From Candidatus Gastranaerophilales bacterium (GTDB taxonomy: Bacteria; Cyanobacteriota; Vampirovibrionia; Gastranaerophilales; Gastranaerophilaceae): a stretch of 64,000 nt of DNA. The translations under genes were made by a program, and so were the position numbers. The stretch lies in the NCBI GenBank assembly GCA_944323035.1, contig CALUQY010000011.1:1-64000 (forward strand), given 5' to 3'. Positions within the stretch are counted from its first letter, which is position 1. Each line of letters opens with the position of its first letter. A model generated the notes under the pieces. The model made no database searches. It was not told the origin of the DNA and saw only the letters and a program-made list of their open reading frames with translations. Of this stretch, positions 52,750-60,467 are shown piece by piece.

Positions 52750-53508
52750 CTATACCAATTCCAAAACTTCTTGTTTGTTTTTAGCAGCGATTTCAACGAT
52801 TGATTTGATTGTTGCTATCATTGAAAGTTCTGAATTCAATTTGTTTACGCAAGAACCAACGCCGATTGCGCTTGCACCTGCCGCAAATGCAAACGGTGCT
52901 GTTGTTGAATTGATGCCGGTTGCTGTCATAATCGGCATATCTATGTTTCTTGAAAGTTCGATTGTGTTTGACAGGGTTAATTCTGCTCTGTTCATCAAAC
53001 CTCTTACACCGTCAAGGTTTTCTTTGTTGGTATAATGACCTTCTGTTTGAATTAAGTCAATTCCCATGTATTCAAGTTTTCTTGCTAATTCAATTTGATC
53101 AGCTACAGAAATTTCACCCGGAATTGTTACAGAGAAAAATACTCTTTTGCCGCCAAGTAAAGATAAAGTTTCTTTAACAAGGTTCATTACTTCATCAGCG
53201 GAGAATGACATGCCTTTTTTGTAAAGCGCATCAAAGTTGCCTAATTCAATTGCATCAGCGCCGAGTTCAACAGCTCTTGCAAGTTCTGCCGGAACTACTG
53301 ATGATACAAATAAAGGTAATTCTGTCATTTCTCTTACTTCAGAGATAATTTTTTCATCTGCGCAGATGTCAACAGCGCTTGCGCCTGCAACCTGTGCTGA
53401 TGAAACAACTTTTTTAATGTTTTCAATATCAAAGTTATCAATACCCGCGATAACTTTTACTGCTCTTTTTTCGATTAAATGCTGTCTAAATAATTCAATT
53501 CTGGACAT
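52750..53508 (-). CDS. Ycf23 / DUF561 TIM-barrel protein
   Basis: 252 residues from ATG 53508, which has an AGGAG site; a longer frame to 53559 lacks one. The sequence VKVIAGIDNFDIENIKKVV...GASAVDICAD, GADAIELGNFDALY, and the glycine-rich phosphate loop TATGINSTTAPFAFAAGASAIGVGS fit a (beta/alpha)8 barrel. The family is typical of cyanobacteria and plastids (Ycf23) and its reaction is not established. Presence supports the cyanobacterial affiliation. It is monocistronic and convergent with prepilin cassette 3. Confidence 0.85.
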   Translation of the reverse strand: MSRIELFRQHLIEKRAVKVIAGIDNFDIENIKKVVSSAQVAGASAVDICADEKIISEVREMTELPLFVSSVVPAELARAVELGADAIELGNFDALYKKGMSFSADEVMNLVKETLSLLGGKRVFFSVTIPGEISVADQIELARKLEYMGIDLIQTEGHYTNKENLDGVRGLMNRAELTLSNTIELSRNIDMPIMTATGINSTTAPFAFAAGASAIGVGSCVNKLNSELSMIATIKSIVEIAAKNKQEVLELV

Positions 53509-53661
53509 TTTTAAATTTCTCCTACTTTCATGAAGTGTACTTTTAACACAAGTATACATTAAAACTTTAATAATTACAAGAATATATCTTTACAATATTA
53601 AAATACCTATTTTATAACATTATAACACGCGTAAAAATGGAGTTGTATGAGGGTGAAAAAA

Positions 53662-54318
53662 ATGAGAAAATACGTGTTATTGATAATAAGTATGTTGTTT
53701 TTTTCTATAGGGCAGGTTTTTGCATATACCGCCGAAGAGGAGGTTTACATTTCGGTTTACGAAAATATAAACCCTGCGATTGTGACCATTGACGGAATAA
53801 TTTCGGACGGATTTACTGCCGGAACCGGATGTATAATTAACCCGAACGGAACAATTTTGACCGGTTCGCATGTTGTTTCACAGACAAAAGACCTTGAGGT
53901 AACGACTTATGACGGGAAAGTTTATAAGGCGAAAGTTATTGCCAATATGGGGAAGAATAAAGATCTTGCGATTATAAAGATTGAGCCTAAGAGAAGACTC
54001 AAGGCGGTCAAACTCGGGGATTCAGACGGGTTAAAAATTGGTCAGAGGGTTTTAACTATAGGCAATCCGTTCGGTTTTTCGGGAACTCTGACGCAGGGGA
54101 TAATTTCAAGAATTGATTATGCAAAAGGAAAAATTCAGACTGATGCGGCGATAAATCCGGGGTGCTCGGGCGGCCCGCTTCTGAACACTTCGGGTGAGGT
54201 TATCGGGATTAACCAATCCATATACAATCCGGACAATAATATTTCAAATATCGGTATAGGTTTTGCAATTCCGATTAATGATGCGAAAAAGTATATTGCA
54301 AAATATAGTGAAGAATAA
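53662..54318 (+). CDS. Secreted trypsin-like (HtrA/DegP-type) serine protease without PDZ domain
   Basis: 218 residues from ATG 53662, preceded by GAGGGTG; an in-frame ATG at 53647 overlaps that site. A signal peptide (about 1-20, ending QVFA) is followed by the protease domain. The triad is visible: His in LTGSHVV, Asp in KDLAIIKI and Ser in NPGCSGGPLL, where Cys replaces the usual Asn of GNSGG. GNPFG and GIGFAIPI complete the fold. No PDZ domain, so it is a minimal S1C protease for envelope quality control. It converges with cassette 4 and shares its terminator. Confidence 0.9.
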   Translation: MRKYVLLIISMLFFSIGQVFAYTAEEEVYISVYENINPAIVTIDGIISDGFTAGTGCIINPNGTILTGSHVVSQTKDLEVTTYDGKVYKAKVIANMGKNKDLAIIKIEPKRRLKAVKLGDSDGLKIGQRVLTIGNPFGFSGTLTQGIISRIDYAKGKIQTDAAINPGCSGGPLLNTSGEVIGINQSIYNPDNNISNIGIGFAIPINDAKKYIAKYSEE

Positions 54319-54325
54319 GAATGAG

Positions 54326-54355
54326 TATGGCGGCAGCCTACAGGCTGCCGCCATA
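54326..54355. terminator. Terminator between the protease and cassette 4
   Basis: Perfect GC-rich stem TATGGCGGCAGCC / GGCTGCCGCCATA with a four-base loop; serves both convergent genes. Confidence 0.75.
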
Positions 54356-54366
54356 CGAGAATTTTA

Positions 54367-55800
54367 TTATCGTTTTACACACATGACCTGATGTACGTAA
54401 TGTCGTGGGTCAGGGTGTACCTGTGCTGCAGCGAAGTACATTCTCCAAACCTTGATTTCACCATTTTTTTCAATCATTGCGCTTGTCCAGTAGGCGCCGT
54501 CAATGTTTTCGCCTAATAAAGCTCTGTTGTAACTCAAGGAAATAGCTTCTTCAAGGTTTGAAAGCCGGCTTTCCGAATCCCGTTCTCTGCAAATTTTAGA
54601 AGCCTCATTATACGTTACCTCATCCGGACTGTTATAAACCAGTACAGGTGCTACGACAACCGAATCTGACGGATAAAGTATAGTCATAAACCCCATATCT
54701 TTACCCACCGTGTTTGGTCCCTTGGTACCGTTTAAATCATATACAAGGTTTGCACACATTTTTGGCTGGGTATAATATGAAGACTGCTCATCCATTTTTG
54801 CGGAACAGTAAGGGTTGTAATATGCAACGATACTTTCTCCGTTAGCTGTTTCAAAGGCTGCAGCCGCTGTATCAAGCTGGGAAAGATAAGAGTAGATGTT
54901 TCCATTAGAATCTGTGATACTGGATGCGTAAAATGCCGGATTAAACTCGCGGATTGTTTTTGGAAAAGATTCTACCGTGCTTCCGGCAAAGGTTGTGAAT
55001 TTCGTTGGAATGCCGCAATCTTCAAGGTGATCAGAATCGCAGATGTTGTTAATTTTTAAAACTTTACTTAAACCGGCAGTTACAAATGTTTCGGCGGCAG
55101 TGTCGACGGCGGAGGTTGAGGAATCCCCTTCTGTAACAGTTCCGTAGCCGTTAAGTGAAGGCATTAGGGCAATTGCCTGCGACATACGCGCATATAGCGC
55201 TTTTCTCTGCGTGTTCCATGTCCGCTCATTAATGTTACCCGTCAAACTTGGTAATGTAATCGCCGCGACTACACCGATTATTGTGAGGGAAAGTAAAATC
55301 TCCGCCATGGTAAACGCCATTCGTCGTCCGTGAGCCCGTAAACCCTTTATGGCTCTCGACTCAGTCGAGCGGCTCAGTCGGGCGGCCATAGTAAATGCCG
55401 CGCAGCATGTCATTGCGAGCGACCAACGGGAGCGTGGCAATCCACCGGCGGTCAAGCCGGTTCCTAATTGGTTGGGTGTTAAAAAGTCATGTCCAACCAG
55501 TCGCAGATGCCACTCAGTGGCCTGGATTGCCACGTCACTGCGTTCCTCGCAATGACAGTGCTCTGTAGAAGTTTCCGTTGACTTCCCATACGGATTCACT
55601 TGTGGAAGTTGCTCCGCGACCGGCTCAGTCGACCTTCCGCCTGTCAAATGACCGTCGTCCGTGAGCCCGTAAGCCCATTGTGGAAGTTGCTCAGTGACCG
55701 ACTCAGTCGGCTCCCGCCTGTCAAATTCTACGCAACGATAATCAATCGTTGCAGAATTTGTCCGCTCCTTACACTCGCGCTCCAGTCGCAACGGCGGCAT
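54367..55800 (-). CDS. Prepilin cassette 4: pilin-like protein with poly-G leader (OFF from leader ATG)
   Basis: The leader ATG is at 55927 (AAAGGATAGAAACG upstream); it reads MKNLEAENPCTMGILVR into 12 G and then out of frame to a stop about 16 codons after the tract. With 11 or 14 G it would join the pilin frame, which is open from the tract onward; the first ATG in that frame is 55800 (477 codons). Residues up to about 165 translate dispersed repeats and include an AAFTMAARLSR decoy. The prepilin signal is MA|FTMAEILLSL. The body resembles cassette 1 at the N-terminus (YARMSQAIALMPSLNGYG) and in DLNGTKGPNT, with a different C-terminal domain (RLSNLEEA...YWTSA...VMCVKR). It may encode a surface pilin when in phase. 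Confidence 0.75.
   Translation of the reverse strand: MPPLRLERECKERTNSATIDYRCVEFDRREPTESVTEQLPQWAYGLTDDGHLTGGRSTEPVAEQLPQVNPYGKSTETSTEHCHCEERSDVAIQATEWHLRLVGHDFLTPNQLGTGLTAGGLPRSRWSLAMTCCAAFTMAARLSRSTESRAIKGLRAHGRRMAFTMAEILLSLTIIGVVAAITLPSLTGNINERTWNTQRKALYARMSQAIALMPSLNGYGTVTEGDSSTSAVDTAAETFVTAGLSKVLKINNICDSDHLEDCGIPTKFTTFAGSTVESFPKTIREFNPAFYASSITDSNGNIYSYLSQLDTAAAAFETANGESIVAYYNPYCSAKMDEQSSYYTQPKMCANLVYDLNGTKGPNTVGKDMGFMTILYPSDSVVVAPVLVYNSPDEVTYNEASKICRERDSESRLSNLEEAISLSYNRALLGENIDGAYWTSAMIEKNGEIKVWRMYFAAAQVHPDPRHYVHQVMCVKR
55409..55556. repeat. Inverted pair of dispersed TGTCATTGCGAG repeats
   Basis: 55409-55444 (GTCATTGCGAG...GTGGCAATCCA) and 55523-55556 (TGGATTGCCACG...CTCGCAATGAC) are the same unit in opposite orientation. 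Between them lies a stretch (GTTAAAAAGTCATGTCCAAC) also found in cassettes 1 and 2. Confidence 0.75.
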
Positions 55801-55866
55801 CGTAGTGCTTGCCTGCTTGTCACACTTTCGTGTGCCAACACCGCAAGCACCGGCTAACGCATCTTG

Positions 55867-55878
55867 CCCCCCCCCCCC
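55867..55878 (-). repeat. Poly-G tract, 12 G on the minus strand (out of frame)
   Basis: Twelve C on the plus strand. For the leader ATG at 55927 the frame needs 11 or 14 G. Confidence 0.9.
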
Positions 55879-56015
55879 TGACCAGAATGCCCATAGTACA
55901 AGGGTTTTCAGCTTCTAAATTTTTCATCGTTTCTATCCTTTCTTTATCATAAGGCAATAGGTCAATATGGCATTAGGGCAATAGGACTTTTTATTTTTCA
56001 TTTGGTCATAACGAC

Positions 56016-56047
56016 TCATTGCCTTATTCACTTATTGCCTTATTGCC
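56016..56047 (-). repeat. Tandem 8-bp repeats, cassette 4
   Basis: Read on the minus strand: GGCAATAA, GGCAATAA, GTGAATAA, GGCAATGA, then GTCG, beginning 7 bases after the -10 box. Confidence 0.85.
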
Positions 56048-56053
56048 TCTTTC

Positions 56054-56082
56054 ATTATGCACGATTTTTTGCTTTACGTCAA
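56054..56082 (-). promoter_or_regulatory. Conserved promoter of prepilin cassette 4
   Basis: Minus strand TTGACG (56077-56082) and CATAAT (56054-56059) with a 17-base spacer. Confidence 0.85.
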
Positions 56083-56159
56083 TAGCTACCATAATGTTAA
56101 TTTTTGTAACAAAAATAACAAACTCTGAAATTCAAGTGGTGGTATATGCTTTATATATA

Positions 56160-56296
56160 TGAGAGAGTTAAAAGGCTAATCGTTACGGTTTAACGATAAG
56201 CCAAATCAAGAAACCGCCTTGACCGGCGGGAGTTTATATTCCTTATTCCTATTTCCTAAAAAAGCATTTTGCCTCGCCAAAGCGGGGCTTTTTTTT
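56160..56296 (+). ncRNA. Candidate structured small RNA
   Basis: A 137-base stretch without an ORF. A TATATATAT box lies just upstream. Hairpin 1 is 56174-56202 (GGCTAATCGTT / AACGATAAGCC, one A-A mismatch). Hairpin 2 is 56214-56229 (CCGCC / GGCGG). A rho-independent terminator is 56271-56296 (GCCTCGC CAAA GCGGGGC then eight T). It does not match SRP RNA, tmRNA or RNase P RNA by eye. The convergent uridine kinase-like gene ends 22 bases beyond, so the terminator could also belong to that gene in the other direction. Confidence 0.45.
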
Positions 56297-56317
56297 GCCG
56301 TTACATTCGCAGGGCGG

Positions 56318-57154
56318 TTAAATTTCTATAGCTTTCAATCTTTCAAGAATTTTGTTTGTAATTTCCTGAATATATTCCTGACTGACGAGTCCGTTGATTA
56401 CTGCGTCTGCAATCTGGTAGGTCGGACGTATATATTGCTGCGCGGTTTTGTTTACATCCTGAAATTGTAAATCTGCGGCTTTGCCGGTTTTGCCTCTGGT
56501 TGCCGCGCGTCTGTACCAGCGTTCTTTCAGCACTTCAAGCGGTGTGAAAACATAGACCTTAACGTCCATTACGTCGCGCACATTTTCGTTTAAAACATAT
56601 AAACCTTCTGTCAAAATTACTCTTGCAGGTTTTTTTAGTTCGCTGTTGAGTTTTGATTCGCAGGTTACAAAATCGTATTGCGGAGAGTAAATTTCTTTAC
56701 CTGATTTCAGGTCAATCAGGTGTCTTTTCATTAACTCCAAATCTATAGCGTCAGGCGTGTCAAAGCTAAAACCGGTTTTAAAAAGAGCTTCATAGCTTCC
56801 GGCTTCTTGAAGTTCTTTGGAAGTATCTTTATAGTAATCATCACAGCGGATTACGGTATAAATTCCCTGATTTTCCTTTTTTACGCAGGCTTTTATGGTA
56901 TTGTCGACAAAAACGGTTTTACCCGAGGCACTTTCGCCGGTGATGCCGATGAGGAAGGTCTTTTTGCGTTCCTGAACCGCCATACGCGCAATGTTCATAA
57001 TAAGATTATCCGAAATCTTTAGAAATAGCGGCTGCGGCTGGGTAGAATCCTCTTTGAGAATTTCTTTTAATGTATCAACAATCTTTGCTATAACTTCCAT
57101 ATCTCTACGGCTTGAATAGTAGTCGTAGGTGTTCATGCCTAAATCAAATACCAT
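56318..57154 (-). CDS. Uridine kinase / phosphoribulokinase family protein
   Basis: 278 residues; ATG 57154 has an AGAGG site. An N-terminal extension (about 1-65) is followed by the kinase core. The P-loop GITGESASGKT is near residues 74-84. RCDDYYKDT and FDTPDAIDLELMKRHL, YDFVTCES, LTEGLYVL and RWYRRAATRGKTG fit the uridine kinase/PRK fold. It probably phosphorylates a nucleoside or a sugar; uridine is the best guess. A short coiled-coil ORF lies upstream on the other strand. Confidence 0.85.
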   Translation of the reverse strand: MVFDLGMNTYDYYSSRRDMEVIAKIVDTLKEILKEDSTQPQPLFLKISDNLIMNIARMAVQERKKTFLIGITGESASGKTVFVDNTIKACVKKENQGIYTVIRCDDYYKDTSKELQEAGSYEALFKTGFSFDTPDAIDLELMKRHLIDLKSGKEIYSPQYDFVTCESKLNSELKKPARVILTEGLYVLNENVRDVMDVKVYVFTPLEVLKERWYRRAATRGKTGKAADLQFQDVNKTAQQYIRPTYQIADAVINGLVSQEYIQEITNKILERLKAIEI

Positions 57155-57303
57155 ATTAACCTCTATTATCCCATTATTATATATAATAAATTTTCAAAAT
57201 TCCACCTAATGATAAATAATTGTAACAAATTCACTAATTTTTTTTAAAGTTCCGGTAAAAAAGTTCCGATATTGGGAATGTTAGTAAATAGGAGTATAAA
57301 ATC

Positions 57304-57477
57304 ATGTATTACGACGAATTGTTTGAAAAGGCTTTATTGGAAGCTAAAGAAGAAAATCTTGCGGAATTGAAAGCAGAGGTTGCGGACTTACAAAAAAGTT
57401 TTGAGTCATTTTTGAACAAATTTTTTAATTCAACAACTCACAAAGTTGAGCAGGATTACCACGTTACAGCAATGTGA
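57304..57477 (+). CDS. Small coiled-coil protein
   Basis: 57 residues from ATG 57304, with an AGGAG site at 57291-57295. The first two thirds form an amphipathic helix with heptad pattern (ALLEAKEENLAELKAEVADL), followed by KSFESFLNKFF. No function is recognised, but the ribosome-binding site, the heptads and the GC-rich terminator at 57507 support a real gene. Confidence 0.6.
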   Translation: MYYDELFEKALLEAKEENLAELKAEVADLQKSFESFLNKFFNSTTHKVEQDYHVTAM

Positions 57478-57506
57478 CAAAGTTTGAATAGCCGGAGTAT
57501 GAAGAG

Positions 57507-57535
57507 CGCGGCGGAGCCTGAAAGGCTCCGCCGCG
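57507..57535. terminator. GC-rich hairpin between the coiled-coil gene and thiL
   Basis: Perfect stem CGCGGCGGAGCC / GGCTCCGCCGCG with a five-base loop; serves both convergent genes. Confidence 0.75.
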
Positions 57536-57541
57536 TTAGTT

Positions 57542-58438
57542 TTAGAAATGTTTGAAGATTTTTTGTTCGATTAAATTTCGGGGATAAATTTTTCCGTTGA
57601 TTTCAACGTCGGAGCCTTCTTTTACGCATCCGATAACGGCAGCGCCTGCCGGCGGGGTGTCGGTTGTAGCGATTAATCCGTAGTCCTCGCCGCCGAATAA
57701 AACCAGTTCGTGCCAGTTAGGGAAAGTTTTAATTTCTTCATCAACAGGAATTTTGTCAAAATCTATGCTCATAAGAACATTGCTTGCCTGCGCTATTTGA
57801 GAAAGTGCGTCCATAAGCCCGTCAGAGGTATCCATCATTGCGTATTTGCCTTTTTGAGAGCAGGCAATTTGTCGTGAAAAATCGACCTGCGCAAAAGGTT
57901 CAAGATGTGCTTTTATAAGTTTTTCAGGCTCTTTTTTGCCGGAAATAAGAAGTTTTAAGCCTGCTGCGCTGGAGCCGTGGACTCCTGCTGCAATAATTTT
58001 TTGACCGGTTCGTGCGTTAGCGCGGGAACTTATGTTTCTTCCCTTTGCTGAGCCGATTATGGCAGCAGAGATAAAGATTTTATCTGGTGAGGCGGTTATG
58101 TCGCCGCCTGCGATTTGAACCTTTCCGGCAGCTTCGCAGGCTGCTCCGGCACCTTCGTAAAACTCTTTTATAAATTCACTGTTAATGTCTTTTGGCAATG
58201 AAAGCGATATTGTCATATATTTAGGCTCGCCGCCGCCGGCGCAGATGTCTGAAATGTTTACCATTGCGCTTTTCCAGCCTAATTGACGCGGCGTAATTTT
58301 ATCGCGCAGAAAATGTATGCCTTCCACAAGGCTGTCCTGCGAAACTAGTATGTCTAAGTCCTTTAAATACGCGCAGTCATCACCGATATAAGGTGAATTC
58401 AGGGTCGTTTTTATCAGGTTTATAAAGTCTTTTTCCAT
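57542..58438 (-). CDS. thiL: Thiamine-monophosphate kinase
   Basis: Makes thiamine diphosphate from thiamine monophosphate and ATP. 298 residues with the N-terminal GDDCAYLK metal site, DSLVEGIHF, NISDICAGGGEPKY, GGDITASPDKI, MDTSDGLMDAL and LFGGEDYGL, all in the order of ThiL/PurM-type kinases. Length is slightly short of the family mean of about 320 but all motifs are present. ATG 58438 follows the stop of the GAF-GGDEF gene by 2 bases, so the two are cotranscribed. Confidence 0.94.
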   Translation of the reverse strand: MEKDFINLIKTTLNSPYIGDDCAYLKDLDILVSQDSLVEGIHFLRDKITPRQLGWKSAMVNISDICAGGGEPKYMTISLSLPKDINSEFIKEFYEGAGAACEAAGKVQIAGGDITASPDKIFISAAIIGSAKGRNISSRANARTGQKIIAAGVHGSSAAGLKLLISGKKEPEKLIKAHLEPFAQVDFSRQIACSQKGKYAMMDTSDGLMDALSQIAQASNVLMSIDFDKIPVDEEIKTFPNWHELVLFGGEDYGLIATTDTPPAGAAVIGCVKEGSDVEINGKIYPRNLIEQKIFKHF

Positions 58439-58440
58439 TA

Positions 58441-60348
58441 TTATTTGAGTTCGTTGTTAATCAGAGCGATAAATTCTTTTACCAATTCGGTATTCCATTT
58501 TTTGCCGGCGTCTTGTTTAATGACTTCAAGCGCTTCTTTTTCTGATAATTTTGCACGGTAAGGACGGGTTTCCGTGAGCGCGAAATAGGAGTCGATTATG
58601 AGGATTATTTGCGAACTCATAGGAATTTCGTTTTTTGAAAGCTTATTCGGATAACCGCTTCCGTCCCAGTTTTCGTGGTGTTTTTCGATTATCGGCAGGA
58701 TGTCCTGAACAACAGAAATCGGTTTTAAGATATCTCTTGCCGCGATAATCGGGTGTTCTTTAATAAATTTCTTTTCCTCTTCGGTAAGAGGGGTCGTTTT
58801 TTGTAAAATTTCCTGCGGGATTAAGAGGTTCCCGATATCGTACATAAGAATTGCAATTTTAAGGTTGTCGATTTCCTCTTTTGGCAGGTCAAAACGTTTG
58901 GCAAGAGAGGAGGCAAGCAGAACTTTTTTCTTGACTGAGCCGTCCTCGTGAAGCGGGTTGTAAAGACGCGTGAGCATATCCGCAACCAGATAGAGCGTTT
59001 CTTTTGGCTGGGATTTGGAATCCTGTTCCGCTTTTTTCAGCTTGTCGCAAAGTTCTTTCGTAAGATTTTTTTCAACCGGAATATTGTGTTTTGAAAGTAT
59101 ATCTATAAAAGTATTTATTGCGATTTCCTGCCAGCTTGTTTCAGAAATCGGGGTTGCAAGCGTGACGCGGTTTCTGCCGTTGCGTTTTGACTGATACATA
59201 GCCTGATCGGTAAGCTCAATTAATTCTTCAGGGTTGTCAGTGTGTTCAAAATATGTTGCGACACCGATACTTGCGGTAATATGTCCGATAGTTTCAATTT
59301 CGGTTGCCTCGAGGGTTTTCCTGATACGTTCGGCTGCAATCATTGCGCCTTTGGAATCAATACCGGGGAGAATTATGTTGAACTCTTCGCCACCCATTCT
59401 TGCTGCAATATCAATTGAACGCGCGTTGTTTTTGATAACATCCGCAAGCGTTTTTATCGCGAGATCGCCGTAAGAGTGACCGTATTTATCGTTAATCTGT
59501 TTCAGAAAATCAAGGTCAAGTCCTATCAGAGAGAAGGCTTGTTTCTGGCGGTTTGCACGTGTAACTTCTTTCCTTAGGTATTCTTCAAAGTATCTGCGAT
59601 TGTAAAGCCCTGTTAAACCGTCAGTTACAGCCTGTTCTTTCACAGTTGAAAACAGGTGTGCAATTGTTATAGCCATTTCGATTTGTTTTGCAAAAATGCT
59701 TAAAAAATCCGTTTCAGAGGTCGCCAGTTCATCGCGGGAGGAAAATACTACAAACCACCCGAAATCCCTGTTCATGCAACTTAGCGGGATAATAATCATT
59801 GATTTGCAATATTCCTTATCCAGAATATTGCTTAATTGTTCATCCGTTATTGTCGGAATAATTTCCTGCAGGGTTTGCCCGAGGTTTTGGGTCTGGGTAA
59901 TTTCTTTGGAACGCATTGTTTCTGCGTAAACCCCGACCGGTGAATAGTTTAGCCTCAATGTGTAAAGCGGTGCATGGATAACTTTATGCAAAGCTTCAAT
60001 AGCGGAGTCGCCGGATTGTGAAATGATTTTTATGAAATCACCTTTTTCATCCTTCATTTTCTCCAGAATAGCGCAGTGAACATAGCCGAATTCGTTGGAA
60101 ATACTGTTAACAATGTTATCAAGTACGGTTTCTAAAGGCTTGGATGACGTCATCATATCAATAATATGCTGGAGCGTAATCATTTTTTTATTTGCCATAC
60201 TCAGCTCTTTTGTCTGCTGTGCAAGTTCCTTCTCCAGCGCAATGTTGCGTTCATATATTTCAATGTAGTCCTGCTTTTTGTAATAAACAGTACTTTCGAC
60301 TTCGTTTATTTTGTTGGTTAACTCTTTTATTTTATTGAAAAATGACAT
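58441..60348 (-). CDS. GAF + GGDEF + degenerate HD-GYP protein
   Basis: 635 residues. N-terminal coiled coil (1-55), GAF-like domain (about 60-225), GGDEF domain (about 230-395, intact RMGGEEFNIILPG near residue 318), and a C-terminal HD-GYP-like domain (about 440-630). In the last domain the HD pair reads YD (ILMYDIGNLLIP near 500), but the HH-E and GYP parts (EKHHENWDGSGYP) are present. It therefore is likely a diguanylate cyclase with a damaged or non-hydrolytic HD-GYP domain. No membrane segment is visible. It shares an operon with thiL. Confidence 0.88.
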   Translation of the reverse strand: MSFFNKIKELTNKINEVESTVYYKKQDYIEIYERNIALEKELAQQTKELSMANKKMITLQHIIDMMTSSKPLETVLDNIVNSISNEFGYVHCAILEKMKDEKGDFIKIISQSGDSAIEALHKVIHAPLYTLRLNYSPVGVYAETMRSKEITQTQNLGQTLQEIIPTITDEQLSNILDKEYCKSMIIIPLSCMNRDFGWFVVFSSRDELATSETDFLSIFAKQIEMAITIAHLFSTVKEQAVTDGLTGLYNRRYFEEYLRKEVTRANRQKQAFSLIGLDLDFLKQINDKYGHSYGDLAIKTLADVIKNNARSIDIAARMGGEEFNIILPGIDSKGAMIAAERIRKTLEATEIETIGHITASIGVATYFEHTDNPEELIELTDQAMYQSKRNGRNRVTLATPISETSWQEIAINTFIDILSKHNIPVEKNLTKELCDKLKKAEQDSKSQPKETLYLVADMLTRLYNPLHEDGSVKKKVLLASSLAKRFDLPKEEIDNLKIAILMYDIGNLLIPQEILQKTTPLTEEEKKFIKEHPIIAARDILKPISVVQDILPIIEKHHENWDGSGYPNKLSKNEIPMSSQIILIIDSYFALTETRPYRAKLSEKEALEVIKQDAGKKWNTELVKEFIALINNELK

Positions 60349-60467
60349 CTAAATACCTTTTATATGTACTATTATACTATATATTTGAAATATATTCTAG
60401 TGGGAAATCTGAAAAGTTTGAAATTTTATATGCTTATGGTAAGATTATATTGTAAATGGGGTTTGAA

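Noticed and set aside
56174-56230. Guanidine-II (mini-ykkC) riboswitch, because loop 1 contains ACGG
   Set aside because: The second hairpin loop (TTGACC) lacks the ACGR motif and no transporter gene follows.
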